Shown: positions 12,050 to 23,859, counted from the first letter of the stretch. The stretch is 64,000 nucleotides of DNA from Erythroxylum novogranatense (GCA_029891385.1 CM057235.1:11093001-11157000); one strand, 5' to 3'. A program made the numbers and translations. The notes: generated by a model from the letters alone, not told the origin.

Positions 12050-13202
12050 GACTTTCATTATCTTTGGAGCAAATAGTTTTTAAAACTTGGTCGACCTATA
12101 CAGTGATTGGCTTAATCGTATTTTAAACTAGTTTTACATTTGTAACAACTACTGTAATTAATTAATATCCAAGGGGGAGAATGTTAGATATTTTCCTATG
12201 GGGTGGAAAACGATCAATTACTTTTTAACAATTTTAATAAATTATCGGTTAAGCTAATCAAATTTGATCTAGATAAAGATAAAAACGTAGTCCAATCAAA
12301 GATCCAGGTTATTAGTTGAAGTCAGTGAGGAAAATGGATCTTAATTACTGTGAATCTGTGATAGGGAAGCCCGATATGGATGTCATATATAGAAGGTTAA
12401 GGTCTCTTATAGCTAATTAAGTAAATCGTGAATGTGCGGATACTCTGACCCATTCAGAGGTTCACATATTAAAAAATCCACATAAAGACGTTAACCATAT
12501 CTCGGTGAGTAACTCTCGTGACGGTGTTAGTGGAATAGTGCTCATTTTGGGTTCACAAAGCTCGTTTAAACTCATGGAACTAAAATAAGGTATTTTTTTT
12601 GCATTTCTTCATTTTTTCCTGTCACGTTCGATTCAGGATGCGTAACTAAGGCTCATGTTATGTAGTACAAGGGGGAGTTTGTATTGTAAATTTGTAATAT
12701 TTCTATGGTTAGATCCTCCATGCTTCAACCTATTTTCGTTTCTTCTTCTGGGTAATAATTAAAAAGATTGATTCCAAGAAATATTACTATGAATGATGCA
12801 CTTAATGAATGTAGGAATGCAAAGCTGGATCAAGCTATGCTTAATCCTTATAGCTGAATCTAAATATGAAGGATCATATTAAATGGAGAGGGACCAGTGA
12901 TGCAATCATCACTAACACATCATGTAGGGGGAGTTTGTATATAAGTTTGTAATATTTCTATGGTTGGATCCTCTATGCTTTAACCTGTTTTCATTTCCTC
13001 TTTTAGGTAATTTTTCTACTTATTATATTTTGATTTTTGTTATGTAGTTATCTCTCTATTTAGCTATGATGATATGCTAGTAATCTCTAATTGTTATAGT
13101 GTTTAGGTCACATTTTGCATGCAGATTTTGTGCCATAATATGTTCTCCAATCATGTTGATTGTTTTGATTGCCACTATGTTCTCACTAATAGCTTAATAG
13201 CT
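12050..13202 (+). other. Remnant with polypurine tract, direct repeats and inverted-repeat arm
   Basis: Position 12171 onward reads aagggggagaa then tgttagatat, which looks like a polypurine tract followed by the start of a copia-type 3' LTR. No matching LTR or LTR end is found. Two related 88-bp segments begin gggggagtttgtat at about 12670 and 12926. No protein-like frame is present. It is probably the end of a degraded retroelement of unknown family. Confidence 0.4.
12670..13014 (+). repeat. Pair of direct repeats (about 12670-12758 and 12926-13014)
   Basis: Both copies share gggggagtttgtat, tttgtaatatttctatggtt, gatcctc-atgctt and a pyrimidine-rich end before ggtaat, with scattered substitutions. 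They are 256 bp apart and flank one arm of the inverted repeat. Confidence 0.7.
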
Positions 13203-13379
13203 TCCTACATGATGTGTTAGTGATGATTCCATCACTGGTCTCTATCCATTTAATATGATCCTTCATATTTAGATTCAACCATAAGGATTGAGCATGGCTT
13301 AATCCAGCTGTGCATTCCTATATTCATTAAGTGCATTATTCACATTAGTATTTCTTGGAACTGATCTTTTAATTATTTT
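12754..13379. repeat. Large inverted repeat, about 175-bp arms (12754-12928 and 13203-13379)
   Basis: Reversing 13203-13379 gives a sequence that aligns with 12754-12928 along its whole length with scattered mismatches. Shared strings include ttccaagaaata, gcacttaatgaat, gaatctaaatatgaaggatc and catcactaacacatcatgta. The arms are separated by about 275 bp. A transcript could fold into a long hairpin. The right arm abuts the 3' side of the LINE remnant. Confidence 0.8.
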
Positions 13380-13899
13380 ATCTCCTAAACTTCATCTAGG
13401 TGTCCCATATTTGACTAAAAGGCATACCAAAAGAATGTTGATTTTCAATCCCCCTCTTGAAATATAAATTCCTTCCTATATTTATGATTGATTTTGAAGA
13501 GGTGGTACATAGTCTAGGAAAATTCAGGTTTGGGATTTAACATCCAAAAATCCTATTCTTTTCTATAATATGTATGAATCCATTAAACCCATGGAGATAT
13601 TTGATTCCCTTTAAGATTCTCAACACTCTTTTCAACATTAGTTTTTGGTTCATCAACCTAATATGATGGATTTCAAAGCCTTTTTCCTTCTTATTCTTAC
13701 ATATTTTAAACTATTTTACCTTTGCATTTTTCTTGCCCTCATCACTACCCTTCCTTGGAAGACTTTTCATCATTACTTTGATATTCTTAGTGATGCTTGT
13801 AGGAAGCCAGATGTGAGAACTTTAGTATAAATGTAGATTATTAAATATGGATTTGATGAGACCCTGATATCTAAAGATAAGCATTGTGAACTCTAGTAA

Positions 13900-14830
13900 G
13901 CAAGTATAAGCTTCAATTTCTCTCTTAGAGGTTTCAGAAAAACGTAGGAAGGGCTTTTAGCAGCAATAGGCACTCCTAAATAGGTAATTGGAAGCTTGGC
14001 AACCTCTATGCCTATGATTTGCTCCAACCACCTAAGTTATATATTCTGTAATGGTTAATAGGATGAGTATCGTTTCTGCTTAATGATGACAAGTCTAGGA
14101 ATATAATAGAATAGGTTAAGAGTAGTTATAAGCAAGCTTAAGAAGTTAGGGTTTACCTTGGAGAATAGGATTAGGTCATCTTTGAATGAGAGATTTGTAA
14201 ATTTTACTCCTTTACTTTTGAAGTAATACTTGAATTGGTTGTCCCTATAGTTCATTCCTTTAACTAGCCTCACCATTATCTCAATAACTAGGGTGATAAG
14301 GAGCCTCCTTTTCTGAGACCTTTAACTCCTTTAATTAGCTTGGATGATTCCTTATTAATGAGTACTCTATAGGATAAAATTGAGTAGCACTGCATGATCT
14401 AATGAAATAATTGAGTGGGAAAGTTTAGAGCTTACAAAATATTATTAAAAAAATTCCAATCCATTGAGTCAGAAGCCCTTTGGAAATCTATTATCAATGT
14501 ATAATTTTTTGGGAGCTTTTCATTGAGTAATTCTTGAACAAATCTTGGGTTAACAAAATATTATCCTCTATGGGTCTCCGTTGGATATAAACACCTTAGG
14601 ATAATGTTGCATAACACAGGTTTGATCCTTTTAACTAGAATTTTAGCTATAAATTTGTACGTGAAGTTACAACAAGAAATATCTTTGTACTATTTGATGA
14701 GGTTAAGGGCATGCATCTTTGGTATAAAAGTGATGCAGGTTTTGTCAATTTCCTTTAGCAATTTTCCTTTATGGAAGAACTCTTGTGCTGCATTTGTTAT
14801 TGGATTCCTCATATGATTCCAGGTTTTCTT
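13900..14830 (-). pseudogene. LINE reverse transcriptase remnant
   Basis: Would copy the element RNA at a nicked target site. Reading the minus strand from about 14830 down gives recognisable RT blocks: LIPK; a version of the block usually written YRPISCCN (here YKDISCCN) followed by YKFIAKILVKRIK; then DFQRA (the first catalytic Asp region); and near 14170 TNLSFKDDLILFSK, the equivalent of the FADD box with Ala changed to Lys. GVPIAAKSPS near 13980 corresponds to the YLGVP block after the palm. Several stops and at least one frameshift interrupt it. The changed box and the stops make activity very unlikely. Assignment to L1-type LINEs is firm from motif order; the exact clade is not. Confidence 0.8.
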
Positions 14831-14849
14831 AAAACAATTCCCATTGCAT

Positions 14850-15822
14850 CCATCTAGCACTAGTGCTTAATGTTGATTCATGGTAAATAGTTCTTTTTCT
14901 ACATCAATTGCCTCAACAGGATTGAATAGGGATTCCATCAAGTGTATAGGCAGCTACTCTCCCATGATTTATTGAATGATGCTTACTGTGGAGGTAACTA
15001 TAACCCTTATTCCTGGTGAATTAGAGAATAACCTGATTACTTCTAATATTCCTTCTTTAGAAGTTATAATTTCCCATTTTCTTTTTGTAAGGATCATATC
15101 TTATTGTTATTCCTCCTTATTTGGATAGATCTATGAAAGAATTGGGTATTCCTCCCTCCCTAGTTTATCTCAAGAACTCTAACTCTTAATTTGAGGAGTG
15201 GGAACTTAATTTTTATCATCTAGTTATAGAGATTTAGGGCCAATGTTTCCTTCTCCTACAGTTCCTTGTAACTTGGATCTTTATACAGTAATTCTTACAC
15301 TTTCTCAAGCTTTTTCTTAGCTTACTCCACTATTTTTTAAGACTGCAAGGTCATTGTAGAGTTAATCATTTTCAATTCATTGTTTATAGCCTATGGCTTC
15401 CTCATCAGCAGGTATTTTGCTTCCTTTCATTATGTTTTGAAGTCCTCTAATCATTTCCTCTTGAAGCCCGTTAGTTAGCAATAAATGGTTATTGAATCTA
15501 AATGAATGTCTTCTATTCTGGGTATCCATTATTTTTTAAATTAAGACTAGAGTATGGTTAAATAAAATTTGATTACTAAATTTTGCCTTACTTTCTAGAA
15601 TTTTCTCCAACCATGGATCATTTACTGGGATCCAATCTAACTTCTTCCTGATGAAGCATCTTCCTTCCTGCTTATTACTCTAAGAGTAGAAATATCCTTC
15701 CATTATCAAGTCTATCATCAACACATTATTGTCGAATTCACTAGTGTGATTCCTCATGTTTACATTCCCCTACGCCTCTATTATGCTTAACATATAATTA
15801 AAATCTATAATAAATAACCATT
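14850..15822 (-). pseudogene. LINE endonuclease C-terminal part and linker, broken
   Basis: In L1 elements this AP-endonuclease-like domain nicks the target DNA. The minus strand near 15820 reads KWLFIIDFNYML, equivalent to the GDFN block. About 30 residues later come EFDNNVLMIDL and GYFYS, which match the EF...L.DL...G..FTW pattern of plant L1 endonucleases with the W replaced. The N-terminal half, with the first catalytic residues, would lie beyond LTR-6 and the rest of the nest, outside the window. Stops are frequent. The linker toward the RT shows no clear motif. Confidence 0.65.
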
Positions 15823-16679
15823 TGTAAGCCCCCAAGTTATACCCTAGTTGAAGTGTTACATGTCCATGAAAGTAAAAGTGAATAGGTGTTGAAATTGTGA
15901 TATGATTGTGATTTGCATATGTCTTGAATCTATGGTCCATCAAACCATAATTAGTAACTTGGTATTAATCGATAACATTAGGAAATTGAGTTATTAAAAT
16001 GTATATTTGGACTAAGAAATTTGTCAAGTGACAAGTCATGTTGGTACATGGAAAATTAGAATGACTAAGCCTATGAGTAGTGTCATTTCTCAACATTGGT
16101 TGAGTGATAAGTGGCCTAATTAAATTATGGCCTTTGGTAGCATTCATTAAGTGAAAACATGGCTTAATGAAACTGTGACAATTGGTAGCTTAAATGCAGG
16201 AAATATGTGATACATGCAAAAAAGATATATGCCTTATGGTGAGAGTGGCACCTGGTAGCATATGTGTTAAGCCATTGTAGGGAAATTTCTGTACCCTTAA
16301 TTCTTGCCTTACTCTTCATCGAAACCTCTTACTCCCTCTTAACTTCTAGAATTTTTCTTGATTTTGGATCATCTTCACTTGACATTTTTGTAAGTTACTG
16401 TACCAAGAAGTAGATCTTGCTATTTTCTGTGTTATTGTCTTATTAATGCTGAAATTTGCACCTTGATCTTAGATGTGTGCCGATTGGATGGAAAGGCTGG
16501 ATTAGCTAGTTCTTTGAAGTTAAGAAGGTAAGGGAATTATAAACTTAACAGTATGTTGTGTTATGAATTATGTGATTTTTGAAATGGATAGAATATGTAT
16601 TGTATTGATGATGAATTAAGGTCTAGAACATGATAATTATTTGATAGCTTTTTCTTTGAAATTTTATACATGAAGGATC
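15823..16679 (+). mobile_element. LTR-6: start of an LTR inserted in the LINE, interrupted by COP-7
   Basis: tgtaagcccccaagttatac at 15823 looks like an LTR start and breaks the LINE endonuclease frame. The preceding pentamer CCATT would be the target duplication, with its partner outside the window. Around 16500-16560 a run ending gaaggtaagg resembles the splice-donor region of other long LTRs here. It is cut at 16679 by the copia LTR. No genes are visible. Its identity as an LTR is an inference from its start and position. Confidence 0.5.
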
Positions 16680-18382
16680 TGTTTGAGAAGTTATCTAAAG
16701 GCAATCACCTTTAACACTTATTGTGCAAATCATTTTATGACTAATAAAGGCATTTTTCATTATTTCGATGTTCATACGTTTATGGTTTTGATGTTGATCT
16801 TAAATTAATCCAATGAAGTCCTTGATACAAAACATAACATAGAGGAAATCATGATATGAGATTCCTATAATGTGTAATTATGTTAGTATCTAAACTTTCC
16901 CCAGTCATAGGATTAATGAGATGGGATATCATTAATCTAGATAGACTAGCGCATGTTATACTGCTTGATTAAATCAAACAGTAGATCTCATAAGTTGTAG
17001 ACATGAGTTGTTTAGAGTTAACATGTGGATGCTTACTAAGGGTAGTAAGTACATTAGATTGACTTACTATGAGACAACTATATGGATATTCTATTCTAGT
17101 GTCAATGATAATCTTATCATAGCAATGGTGCAAATATCCTTTGACTTAAAGTGCTCAAGGATATCTCAGATACTGATCCATTGCTTTAACTCCATTCATC
17201 AGTGCCTTTCATGGGTTACTTATAAGGGTGATTGGGTATAGCTTGAGGTATTCAAAGGTAACTGAGTAACCAATAAATGATTTACCACTCATGATGGAAG
17301 GAGATGATACCCACGACCACTTATTGGGGTCATTATTTGGGAGTCTTTGGCCAAAGCAGACATGTGTCATAAAGAGAGTCTTCAAATATACATATAGTAA
17401 TGAGATCCTTAGGGCAAGATCAAATAATACTCGGACTAGATGTGATGTAGTCAGTCTAGTGGGAGTTGACACTTTGACCATACTTTGAACCAAGTGGGTA
17501 TAAATGGTGAAAGGACGAATTGCATGGTAACATTGCATATGGAAGGGTTTGTAGTCAAACTACTAACTTTCCAATCAATTAGGGGTTATGACATATTGCT
17601 AGATACTACTCTTAACTTACTTTAATGAAGTGTTAATTCAAGTGGCCAACATAACCGAGAACCTAATGAGTCACACACTTAGAAGATCCAAAGGATGAGT
17701 AAAATGGTCCTGAATGGTGATTTAAGATATGAGAAAATATTTCAGGATTGTATTGCGATGTGATTATAGTAGAAAATGTTGCATGGAATGGATTAGAAAC
17801 AAGTGTTGCCATTAGTGCATGCTATTCATGGTCATTAACTTCCCATAACTTCCATTAATGTATGTTATGCATGGTCATTAACTTCCCATAACTTCCTTTA
17901 AAGCATGTTATTCATGACCATTAACTTCCTATAACTTCCATTAGTGATGGGGGTTATGGAAGGCCAAATGGTGCAGAAAATTGTGATAATTTTTGTGCAT
18001 CTTGTGTAAGACACAAGAAGACAGAAAGAAAGGTTCGTTTTCATACACACATACTTTTTTTCTTTAACTCTCTCAAGAGTTCTTGTCTTTGCTAGCACAA
18101 AGAAAGAATTCTAGCCATCTCCTAGTGAGGTTTCATCCTTCTATCTTTGTTTGGACTTTCATTAGAGATAGCCTGCATTGATCATTGTGGTTTATAATAA
18201 ACCAATGCAAAGAAGAAAGAACGAAGGAGATCGTCAGAAAGATATGTAAATATCTTATATTTCATGTTTTTGTTTTTCTATATTTATATGCATAAGTAGG
18301 TCTAGTTTTTAAGGTTTCATTTTATTTCTGTTGTGTATGTTTGATATATATTATGTATGAGATGCATGATTGGAACCTAATA
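16680..18382 (+). repeat. 5' LTR of COP-7
   Basis: It begins tgtttgagaagttatctaaaggcaatcacc, which parallels the start of the COP-13 LTRs. It stays alignable through 17000-17700 (against 53330-54060). Its end near cctaata (about 18382) corresponds to cctaca in COP-13. It is clearly more diverged than the two COP-13 LTRs are from each other. Confidence 0.75.
17811..17940 (+). repeat. Three tandem 43-bp repeats in the COP-7 LTR
   Basis: The string catggtcattaacttccc, or a close variant, starts at 17827, 17870 and 17913, giving an exact 43-bp period. Each unit continues ataacttcc. The COP-13 LTRs show no such array at the matching place. Confidence 0.8.
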
Positions 18383-18397
18383 GTCGTATTAGAGTCA
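18383..18397 (+). other. Decayed tRNA-Met primer-binding site of COP-7
   Basis: cgtattagagtca (18385-18397) aligns with gtggtatcagagcca in COP-13. The consensus TGGTATCAGAGC, complementary to the initiator tRNA-Met 3' end, has decayed by several substitutions. Confidence 0.5.
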
Positions 18398-19536
18398 TTT
18401 TGTGCCTTGTTAGATGTAGAATACATGACATGTGAAAACTATTTTTATGGTTGTGACAATTTATAGTCCTATAATGTTTTGTTCAAAATTAATTATTGAA
18501 AAATGGTTTTCATGATTTTATTTCACCAATCTGTTCATAAGATGTAAGTGAATGACTTAGTGTGATTGAAAATATTTTTTAATGTGATTAAAATATTTAA
18601 TTTCAAATTTACAAGAACATGCATGAAATCTATCTTTCTGCTGGGCATGTGATGTCTATTAGCTAAATTGATATGGTTACACATGATTTTCATGGAATTT
18701 GATTCTATAAAAGTTATGTGAACATATTTGGGATGTGTTTATGCCTCTGTAAGTTTTGTAGAATTATTAAAAATGTTTTAATAATTTTATCAGACAATTG
18801 TAGGATCTATTTTGTTTGATGTTTTTGTATGTATATATTTTGGTTCCAAAACCTTAAAAATATTTTTATGTGATAAAATGTGTTAATTAGATGTTTGATG
18901 CATGCCTAAATGTTTTTTTTCAAAATTTGATTTCTAGAAAATTTTAAAAGCCATATTTGTCATTTTCAGTGTCTTATCGATATTTCAGTGATTAGGATAA
19001 TTTTTGGGTGATTCCTAAATTGTTTTGATCATCATAAAATGACCTAGAGATGCTTAGAATGATGATTTAATGTTCTGGGAATTTTGTGAAATTATAGAAA
19101 TTAATTTTGAATTAATTTTAGTAGAGCAATAGATTTTGTAGTAAGACTAGAAAAATTGGCATGTATGACAAAATTGAAGTTGTTTAATTTTGGACATCAA
19201 ATAATTATTTTAACGTAAATTAATTATGAATTAATTTATGGACTTAGGGATTCATGTTAATTAGATTAATATTAATTCCAATCCAAATAACATGCAATAG
19301 TAATTTTAGCCAAGTTAGTAAAAGGTAGATAGTAAATCTAAGTGTTGGATTGGGCTTAGATCCAAGTGTTAGGTTGGGCTTTCATGTTAGGATCCATGAG
19401 ATTTCATAACCAAATGATGTGTTTTTATATATCATTAGAGAATGCATGGCTTGGAGAATATGTGGGCTTGCATGATAGATGGTTATGGGCTTGAGCCCAA
19501 TTTGATTGGGCAGTCCGTATCATGCCATATAGTTAT
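18398..19536 (+). other. COP-7 leader, left part
   Basis: AT-rich leader with no protein-like frame. It corresponds in position to 55500-56500 of COP-13 and is interrupted by LTR-8 at 19537. Confidence 0.55.
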
Positions 19537-19667
19537 TGTAACATCCCGTTACCCATGCTAGGGCTAGAATTGTGATTTTTGATTAATTGATGGGAAATTA
19601 GGATAATGCACTTCATGCATTATTAATTGTGACATGCACATTTTTTTTGCACATTTATATGATTGTA

Positions 19668-19693
19668 CATGCATTCCTTGACATTTCTGGTTA
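19668..19693 (+). promoter_or_regulatory. Conserved box 131-156 bp from the LTR-8 start
   Basis: catgcattccttgacatttc then tggtta. This is the same box, at the same distance, as in LTR-1, LTR-3 and both LARD-10 LTRs. Confidence 0.45.
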
Positions 19694-20022
19694 CAATTGA
19701 ATTATTAATTATGATTAAAATGTGTTTTGGTGATTTTGATATTATTTAAGACATTTTGGAATTTTTAGTGGATTTCAGAAAGAAAAAAATATTAATTTTT
19801 GGGCCAATTATAGAGTGACATGTGGACTAATTATTGTGTGACAAATGACTTATGTTAGAGAGGACACGTGTAAGGCGTGTATAGTATACACGAGTATGAG
19901 TTGAGTTAGGAAAAATGCATGCAAGGATTCTTGGTGATGAAACACTTGAAATCCGAAAGAAAACTGTGGGACTTTTTCTGTTTGTAATCAGTCCTCCTTG
20001 CTGGAATTCTTAGCTGATTCAG

Positions 20023-22057
20023 GTAAGTTATGTTTAAGTTGAGTGTTGTTGTTTTTAAATAATGTTTTATAGTGGAGATGAATGCATGCATGTGAGATTA
20101 TGGAAGCTAAGTTTCGGTGATGAATGAACTAGATGGTCGAATATGTGAAATAGGAATGTGTTCAGCAAAGTAGGAAATGAGATATGTTTAAATTGAAATG
20201 AGTTATAGAAGAGTGCCTAAAAATATATGAATGTATACACTCTGTTCGGGTTTTGAGATAGTCGAAATGATACATGCATGCATTGTGTCCGTTGTTTTTC
20301 AGTAGAAGTGAAGTTAATGTTTAAGAATGAATCTTGAGTTTGATCTTATGTAAATGTTTCGAACCGGATTAGGAGTTAATTGGAGTGAAGTTTTAGAGAT
20401 TATTTTGCGTATAGAAGTGAAAAATCTGGAAAAAGAAATCGGGGAAGACGAGTTGCAAAACCAGACGTCGCGACGTGTAGCTTATTTTGTTTATTCGTCG
20501 CGACGTCCATTTTCTTCCTCGCTGCGATGTTCATTTTCTTCCTCGCCGCAACGTAGGTAACCCCCCTTGAACTCATTGCGGTGAACGTGGTAAAAATCCC
20601 GAGAAATTTGATTTTTTGGGCTGTTCGTCGCGACCTCATATTTTCCCCTCGTCGCGACGAGCACCCATCCTTTGACTGCTCGAACATGCTTTCGTATTTT
20701 GACCATAACTTTCTCTATACTGATCCAATTTGGGTGATTCTTGATTCCTTGTAAACTAGAGACATAGAACTACAACGTTTATGAAGAAATAGAGTTTTAA
20801 TTCTGTCTCTAAGAGTTTCAAATTTTGTTTCGAAGTGGAGATATAAATTTTGCTGGAACTTATGAACCGTCTGGAATATTTTGAGGATATCTCTTGGTAT
20901 ACTGATCCAAATTAAATGATTTTGGTGTCCTTAGAAATATAAGCAATGGGAAAACAACTTTACAGAAGGAAGTTTTGTTTAATTTGGTCATTTACCTGAT
21001 CTAATTTAGTATGGAAAGTTGACCCGAATATGTTCTATAGGAAAAATCTGAAGTGGTCAATGAAGCTATGAAATTATTTGACATTGTTTGGTCCAATTCA
21101 ATTGTAAGAATACATGGTATTAATGAGGGCTTTGATTCCTAAATGATTTTTGATAAGGATTGCATTATTGCACCCCATAATTGTCATTGAACATGCATTG
21201 TGCATACATTCTATACATTGATATTTTTATGAAAGAACATTTGTGCAATTGTGCAAAGTGTGATAATTGTGAATGTGTTTTGCCTATTTTAAAGGAGCAT
21301 ATCGGACGCCAATCGGACATTTCCGGACCATCCAGGCAATAGCTTATTGGAGCGTACTGTGAGTCAACCTAGATGTTTTCCTAGGATTGATTTAATCTGA
21401 TTTGTTTAAGCTTCCAATATTGTTTTATTGCTTGCGATTTAATTATAAATTCCGGACTTTAATTGTCTGAGGAGATCAATATTTGGGAATGTATTAGAAG
21501 TGCTCTGATTGTGACTTTGTTTGCTATAGAATTCTGAACGTGATTATGAATGTTATGTGAATCCTCAACGAAAGTTGAATGCCGGATTTAGATCTGAGTT
21601 CTGTTGAATATGTGATTGTGATACATGCCATATTCAGATTGATGCATTTCATAAAATGCATGCTCAGATAAAGGCGTTGTGACTTGAATTGCCCATATGA
21701 AGCACTTCCACGTAGAGCTTTGCTCCGTGATATATGTGTGTGCACGTAGAGCTATGCTCCGTGATTTTGTTCTGATTGAGCCCTACGGGCCAGCAATTGT
21801 ATAAGTATGTGATAGGCATTCAGTCACAACAATAAGAATGAATGTGAGTCTCATATGCATATGTATTTGTTCATATATGATCTGTTTGGCAATGATTGAA
21901 TGTTATACTCTACTGTATGAGTTTTGAATCATATATGTATCTGTTTATGAATGTTTGTGTAATATATGATGTGTGCTTATGATCCAGTGAATTCATCGAT
22001 GATGGTTCACTCATGGAATTTGCAAAACTCATCAAAATTTGCACTGTGGCTTTTCAG
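20023..22057 (+). other. Candidate intron inside LTR-8
   Basis: The donor CAG|GTAAGT (20020-20028) is a perfect plant consensus. The acceptor gtggcttttcag|gtacgag ends at 22057. The interval holds the palindromic array and the repeat modules. The arrangement recurs in the LARD-10 LTRs. No transcript evidence is available. Confidence 0.35.
20466..20659 (+). repeat. CGTCGCGACG palindromic array in LTR-8
   Basis: Perfect decamer palindromes CGTCGCGACG lie at 20466-20475, 20496-20505 and 20650-20659. Decayed copies are near 20520 (cgctgcgatg), 20544 (cgccgcaacg) and 20626 (cgtcgcgacc). A spacer ttcattttcttcctc accompanies some units. The array is followed by ttttgaccataactttctc, the block that follows such arrays elsewhere. 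Confidence 0.8.
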
Positions 22058-22426
22058 GTACGAGTCAAGAGACCTAGTTCCATAATCAGGACTTAAGGAA
22101 TCTTTTGGTTAGAGATATGGCTCAGAGGTCTGTTAGCTGACACCAGAAGTGTTCTAGCCTTATTTTTGTCGTTTTGTTGGATATTGTATAAGCTTTTATG
22201 CTTAGTCTTTTAGTGGTATCAGTGTAAGCATTATGAATGAAAGGATTTGAATGGTTTTTAAAATTTTGTGACTTTGAGTGTTTTAGATGATGCCATGTGT
22301 AGGTTGGATTGCCATGTGTAAGTCGGATATGTTTTTGCTCCAACATACCATTATCATAAGGTGTGTACTTGAATGTCCTTCGGGTGTTCGGGTATTTGCC
22401 TTATGGTAGTGGGATGTTGCAGTTAT

Positions 22427-23065
22427 AGTAACCATATATATATATGAGTTATATGTATAAGACCATCTAAGTTAGATGAGACCTTAGTTGAACCCCTCAC
22501 TTAAAATGTTTAAACTAATGCCTTTCGTTAATGTGGTGAGAACCAAAGTCCTTTTAAGGTTATGTTTGTTAGGCAAACCCAAGCTTGCTCTACACGGATA
22601 TGTTCGAACCTTAGAAATAGGATTTTCAGATTAATGGGTCGATTTTAACTAGAAGCATTGGTTTGTTGGGCAAACCCAAGATCAACATGGACAGAGACAA
22701 GATTAGGTGGTGTACATTAGATATACACGTGTTAAGAGTTGATAGCCTAATGAGTGTGAACACATCAACAGTTGATAGCACTAGATTCGATAGTTGCATT
22801 GGAGATGCAATTGGTATGAATGATACCTACCAGTTGAACTAAGGTGGGTTGTTGGGCAAACCCAAAGTCATTCTTAGTGATATTAGATATCGACCCACTA
22901 GGAGAATTTCTCTACGCGTTCTCTCATATTTATATTAAGGGTTATGAATTTGTGAAAATAGTGGGAGCCATAATGTGTGTTATTAAAGTTCTTATAGACA
23001 TGCATTTAAGTACATCGTAATTTTTCTCTACTTAACGATAGGTTGCTATTGCCCGAGTCAACACC
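22427..23065 (+). other. COP-7 leader, right part, with short hairpin motifs
   Basis: Leader sequence colinear with 56890-57510 of COP-13. It carries three copies of a gttgggcaaacccaa-like motif (near 22569, 22668 and 22848), each able to form a 5-6 bp stem. Near its end, acttaacgatag|gttg looks like a branch point plus splice acceptor, at the place equivalent to 57505. Confidence 0.6.
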
Positions 23066-23800
23066 ATAAGTACTAGTGTGAATCCAAGATCATTGATGAA
23101 AGCTAATAAGTTGACTGGACGAAACTTCCTTGACTGGCTCAGGAACTTAAGAATAGTTCTCAAGCCTGAGAAGCTTGGTTATCTCTTGGAAGAACCACTT
23201 CCTAATCCCCCTGCTGCTGATGCTTCTGATGATGATCGGAGGGCATATAGGAAGCATATCGATGTTAGCGAGATGGCTATTTGTATTATGCTAGCCACTA
23301 TGTCATTGGAGCTACAAAAGTAGCATAAGGCTATGGATGCTTATACCATAGTCTATCATTTTAGGGAGCTCTTTGATGAGCAAGACTTCTCGATTGCTCT
23401 TCCTCTCTAAGATGGTTAAGGGGACATCTCCAGTGCAGCATGCACTGAAGATGAATGGCTACATCGAGCAGTTGGCCTCGTTGGATTTTCTTTTAATTCT
23501 GATAGGTTTAATTGACATTTACTCACAATTTGTATTTAACTATTGGATGAACAATATATCCAGCATAATTCTTGAGCTAGTCAACATGCTCAAGCTAGTT
23601 GAGCCATCTGTTATTAAGGACAAGGTTGTGATGCTGGTGGACTCTTCTAGCTCGAAGGAAAAGAGCCAAAAGAAGAAGAAGTCTGCGGGGCCTAAGGGCA
23701 ATGTTAAGAAAATAAAGAAGATTGCCTCGAAGGGAACTTGCTTCCACTGTGGCAAGGATAGCCACTAGAAGAGAAATTACAAGGCTTATTTGGAGTCCTT
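23066..23800 (+). pseudogene. gag: COP-7 gag, decayed
   Basis: The copia Gag would form the particle that packages element RNA. The frame aligns with COP-13 Gag from its first residues. The position of the start codon now reads ATA (23066-23068) instead of ATG. The block KLTGRNFLDWLRNLRIVL is intact. A TAG stop occurs at 23321. After gatgagcaag (23384) 20 bases present in COP-13 are missing, shifting the frame. A second deletion follows near 23487. A lysine-rich stretch precedes a zinc knuckle (CFHCGKDSH, 23741-23767) that is broken by TGG changed to TAG and by loss of the last Cys. Confidence 0.88.
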
Positions 23801-23859
23801 AAAGTATAAGAAGGCATCAGATTCCTTATCTACTTCAAGTATTTTTATTATTGATATTT

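Larger units (their letters stand above)
13385..15822 (-). mobile_element. LINE-5: degraded L1-type non-LTR retrotransposon, 5' part cut off
   Basis: The minus strand, read through many stops and frameshifts, shows the order endonuclease then reverse transcriptase typical of plant L1 elements. The right end at 15822 falls inside the endonuclease. The left limit is approximate, because no poly(A) tail or target duplication can be seen. LTR-6 begins at 15823 and separates the element from its 5' portion. It is long dead. Confidence 0.75.
19537..22421 (+). mobile_element. LTR-8: plus-strand solo LTR, 2885 bp (TGTAACATCCCG...GGGATGTTGCA)
   Basis: It starts tgtaacatcccgttaccc at 19537 and ends gggatgttgca at 22421. 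The perfect target duplication GTTAT lies at 19532-19536 and 22422-22426. There is no internal region or protein. It sits in the COP-7 leader. It contains the conserved box at 19668, a CGTCGCGACG array (20466-20659), a consensus splice donor at 20022/20023 and an acceptor at 22057. Confidence 0.92.

Noticed and set aside
12182..12669. Definite copia 3' LTR
   Set aside because: The start after a polypurine tract is plausible, but no end, partner LTR or target duplication was found, so it is kept only as part of an unassigned remnant.
14604..14816. Plus-strand open frame of 70 codons
   Set aside because: It is the antisense shadow of the LINE reverse transcriptase.
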